A stretch of 8,091 nt of DNA from an uncultured Clostridium sp. Its GTDB lineage: Bacteria; Bacillota_A; Clostridia; TANB77; CAG-508. The position numbers and the translations under genes are program-made. The notes beneath the pieces were generated by a model that worked only from the letters and a program-made list of their open reading frames with translations, ran no database searches and was not told the origin of the DNA. The stretch lies in assembly GCA_947244675.1 (NCBI GenBank), contig CAMXLV010000081.1:1-8091 (forward strand), written 5' to 3'. Shown here piece after piece: positions 6,815 through 8,091 of this stretch (position 1 is its first letter; each line of letters opens with the position of its first letter).

Positions 6815-6836
6815 TTTTGAAAAATAAAAGTATAAT
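6808..6836 (+). promoter_or_regulatory. strong sigma-A-type promoter of the small membrane protein
   Basis: TTGACA (6808-6813) and TATAAT (6831-6836) are both perfect consensus, with an ideal 17-base spacer. Transcription would start near 6843, giving a leader of about 35 bases before the ATG at 6877. Its quality supports the short downstream gene being real. It may also feed rpmE, which has a second promoter. Confidence 0.85.
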
Positions 6837-6876
6837 AAATAGGTATTGTTTTTGTTTTGAAAGGAATGAATCGAAA

Positions 6877-7038
6877 ATGTTAAAAAGAAATTGGAAAAAA
6901 ATTGGAATGTTAATTCTAATTGTTGCTTGTATTTTTAATGTAATGGGAAAACTAGTACATAAATTATCCTTAAACAAGGAAATGCTATACTCAGCACAAT
7001 ATATGCAAGAACAACAAAATCAACAAAATCAAAAATAA
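6877..7038 (+). CDS. small single-span membrane protein, unrecognised (FtsB/DivIC-like layout)
   Basis: This 53-residue protein starts at the ATG 6877, with AAGGAA about ten bases upstream and a consensus promoter before it. It has a basic N-terminus (MLKRNWKKI), one hydrophobic segment ([15 protein letters not shown], about residues 10-24), then a polar, probably helical tail ending in a glutamine/asparagine repeat (QEQQNQQNQ). The order basic end, one membrane span, short helical tail is that of septum-formation initiators (FtsB/DivIC), but the tail is much shorter than theirs and lacks their C-terminal domain, so I do not assign it to that family. Following bases hold the rpmE promoter, and I find no frameshift that would extend it. 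Function unknown. Confidence 0.6.
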   Translation: MLKRNWKKIGMLILIVACIFNVMGKLVHKLSLNKEMLYSAQYMQEQQNQQNQK

Positions 7039-7041
7039 TAC

Positions 7042-7070
7042 TTGAAAAAACAAAAAAAATATGTTATGAT
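7042..7070 (+). promoter_or_regulatory. promoter of rpmE
   Basis: TTGAAA (7042-7047) and TATGAT (7065-7070) are each close to consensus with a 17-base spacer. The TGT directly before the -10 (7062-7064) is an extended -10 element. The start would be near 7077, leaving an untranslated leader of about 80 bases. Confidence 0.8.
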
Positions 7071-7076
7071 AAAAAA

Positions 7077-7157
7077 CAGTCAAAGGATGAGGAAAGCCAA
7101 GTTGCACTGGTGCAGAACAGTCAAATTATTAAAACAAGAAAAAGAGGTGAACTTAAA
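7077..7157 (+). promoter_or_regulatory. rpmE leader, possible L31 autoregulatory structure
   Basis: The leader is long for a 66-residue ribosomal protein and less AT-rich than its surroundings around 7088-7116. It contains a small stem TGCA-CTGG-TGCA (7103-7114) with partial flanking pairing. A nine-base direct repeat ACAGTCAAA (7076-7084 and 7117-7125) brackets this part. Structured L31 leaders that bind the protein product are known in several bacterial groups including Firmicutes. I cannot confirm that this sequence fits such a model, and the hairpin alone is weak. Confidence 0.35.
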
Positions 7158-7358
7158 ATGAAAGAAGGAATACATCCAAATTATAACCAAACAACTATCA
7201 CATGTGCTTGTGGTAATATTTTAGAAGTTGGTTCCACTAAAAAAGATTTAAAAGTAGACGTATGTTCTAAATGTCATCCATATTGGACTGGTAATTTAAG
7301 ACAAGAAACTGTTGGTGGTAGAGCAGACAAATTTAAGAAAAAATATGGACTTGCTTAA
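7158..7358 (+). CDS. rpmE: 50S ribosomal protein L31, zinc-binding form
   Basis: L31 sits at the central protuberance of the large subunit and bridges to the small subunit. The sequence starts [13 protein letters not shown], the classic L31 opening, and includes HPYWTG and [12 protein letters not shown] near the end. Cys16 and Cys18 (CAC) plus Cys36 and Cys39 (CSKC) form the zinc site, so this is the C+ type rather than the zinc-independent paralogue made in zinc starvation. Length is 66 residues, as expected. The start at 7158 has AGAGGTGA seven bases upstream; an upstream in-frame ATG at 7110 lies within the leader and would add residues not found in the family. Confidence 0.97.
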   Translation: MKEGIHPNYNQTTITCACGNILEVGSTKKDLKVDVCSKCHPYWTGNLRQETVGGRADKFKKKYGLA

Positions 7359-7376
7359 ATTTTTGCTATACAATAA

Positions 7377-7406
7377 AAATATGAGCTAAAATATTAGCTC
7401 ATATTT
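7377..7406. terminator. bidirectional intrinsic terminator between rpmE and the convergent gene
   Basis: Bases 7377-7389 pair perfectly with 7394-7406 (13 pairs, loop AATA). On the plus strand the stem leads to GCTTTTTC; on the minus strand it leads to a run of T from bases 7379-7375. The stop codon of the leftward gene (7396-7394) lies inside the right arm, so the hairpin serves both convergent genes. Confidence 0.88.
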
Positions 7407-8071
7407 GCTTTTTCTAGCTTTTGAATATCTAAATCAGTTATGTAATCATAAACATCTAACTTTATTTTCTTATTAGTTAGCGGTAAAAAAAGGGATCCTT
7501 TTGGCATAAGAAAAATAGGATAATTAAAAGAATCAATACATAATTCTACATTGCCATTATCATTGGAATCATATCCATAACCAATTTGTATAAAGTCATT
7601 TTGTGTATTTTTGGTAAAAAGTAAAACATAAGGTCGAAAAGTATTGTTTCGATCAAAAATTTCAAAAGTTGCTAAATATAAATTTTCAAAAGTAATCATT
7701 TCTAAAACTAAATGTTTGATATATTTAATATCTAAAAGATTCATTTTTCTACTATCTTCATGCATATAATTATAATCTTCTAATTGATTTACAGGAATCA
7801 TTTTAAAATCGCCAACAAAATATAAATTAATAGTGTTTCCTAAAGTATAGTCAATATAGTTTTTGATATCTAAGTTTGCCCATAAAGAAACTAAATCTTC
7901 ATCATATTTTTTCTTTTCATTTTGTTCTAATAATTTTAATGTATATAAATTTTGAAAATAGTTATAATCTACAGTGGTCGCAAAACGTCCTTTTTTGTAA
8001 ATTTTGGTATAATCAAATTGATAATTTCTTTTTGTATAAGATGTTGTTAGTAAGGTATCAAATTTTCCCAT
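7394..8071 (-). CDS. hypothetical protein, unrecognised
   Basis: The frame codes for 225 residues from the ATG 8071-8069, which is preceded by AGGAGG (minus strand, bases 8087-8082) ten bases upstream, so it is very likely a real, complete gene. I recognise no family. There is no signal peptide and no membrane segment, so it is probably cytoplasmic. The N-terminus is rich in Tyr, Lys and Thr (TTSYTKRNYQFDYTKIYKKG). The middle alternates hydrophobic and polar residues in strand-like fashion (FRPYVLLFTK, FIQIGYGYD, VELCIDSF), and the end has PKGSLFLPLTNKKIKLDVYDY. The composition looks like its neighbours, with no sign of recent transfer. It has no in-frame CGG and appears intact. Its 3' end shares a terminator with rpmE. 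The region upstream of its start lies at the window edge, so no promoter can be judged. Confidence 0.75.
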   Translation of the reverse strand: MGKFDTLLTTSYTKRNYQFDYTKIYKKGRFATTVDYNYFQNLYTLKLLEQNEKKKYDEDLVSLWANLDIKNYIDYTLGNTINLYFVGDFKMIPVNQLEDYNYMHEDSRKMNLLDIKYIKHLVLEMITFENLYLATFEIFDRNNTFRPYVLLFTKNTQNDFIQIGYGYDSNDNGNVELCIDSFNYPIFLMPKGSLFLPLTNKKIKLDVYDYITDLDIQKLEKANMS

Positions 8072-8091
8072 GAATTTTATTCCTCCTTTTA

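Noticed and set aside
7077..7116. RNase P RNA fragment, suggested by GAGGAAAG near 7089
   Set aside because: Only a short match is present, with none of the other conserved P RNA parts, and the space between promoter and rpmE is far too small.
1..8091. CRISPR arrays, insertion sequences, tRNA or rRNA genes
   Set aside because: No spaced repeats, transposase-like frames, terminal inverted repeats or tRNA-like cloverleaves were seen.

Overview
The window is very AT-rich. Arginine is written mostly AGA, and ribosome binding sites are strong AGGAGG types. It carries a ytfI-ytfJ (gerW) pair, known from endospore-forming Firmicutes, so it most likely comes from an uncultured low-GC Clostridia-like Firmicute. 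No species assignment is possible from the sequence alone.

Layout. Bases 2-871 hold the C-terminal part of an extracellular oligopeptide-type solute-binding protein. A rightward block follows: recA (966-2013) with its own sigma-A-type promoter and a probable LexA operator; a long hairpin that looks like an attenuator; then recX, scpA, ytfI (DUF2953) and ytfJ/gerW. A bidirectional terminator (4718-4753) separates this block from a leftward pair: a VanW-domain membrane-anchored protein (6766-6058) followed by a DacF-type D-alanyl-D-alanine carboxypeptidase (5997-4758). A divergent promoter region near 6783-6836 serves the VanW gene and a small membrane protein (6877-7038). Next come rpmE (ribosomal protein L31) with its own promoter and a possible structured leader, a second bidirectional terminator, and an unrecognised leftward gene (8071-7394). 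No stretch over 300 bases lacks a gene.

Main observation. Three unrelated conserved genes (recA, dacF-like, vanW-like) each contain a single-base disruption of the same kind. An extra C sits exactly at a codon boundary in front of a conserved glycine codon GGA, so the zero frame reads CGG followed by A and soon hits a stop. Removing that one C restores a full-length, well-conserved protein in each case. By my reading of both strands, CGG occurs in frame nowhere else in the window: the only three in-frame CGG codons are these three shift sites, while CGT and CGA are used as ordinary arginine codons. The simplest reading that covers all three is that this organism decodes CGGA by a +1 frameshift, or as a four-base glycine codon, perhaps because CGG is unassigned. 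Ordinary sequencing error is the main alternative, but it does not predict the same inserted base, codon phase and following codon three times out of three. This is an inference that needs the genome's tRNA set, reads and proteomics to test.

How the genes fit together. recA and recX are the recombinase and its modulator. ScpA is the kleisin of the SMC condensin; its usual partner gene scpB is absent here. ytfI-ytfJ relate to sporulation and germination, and VanW/DacF to the cell wall.
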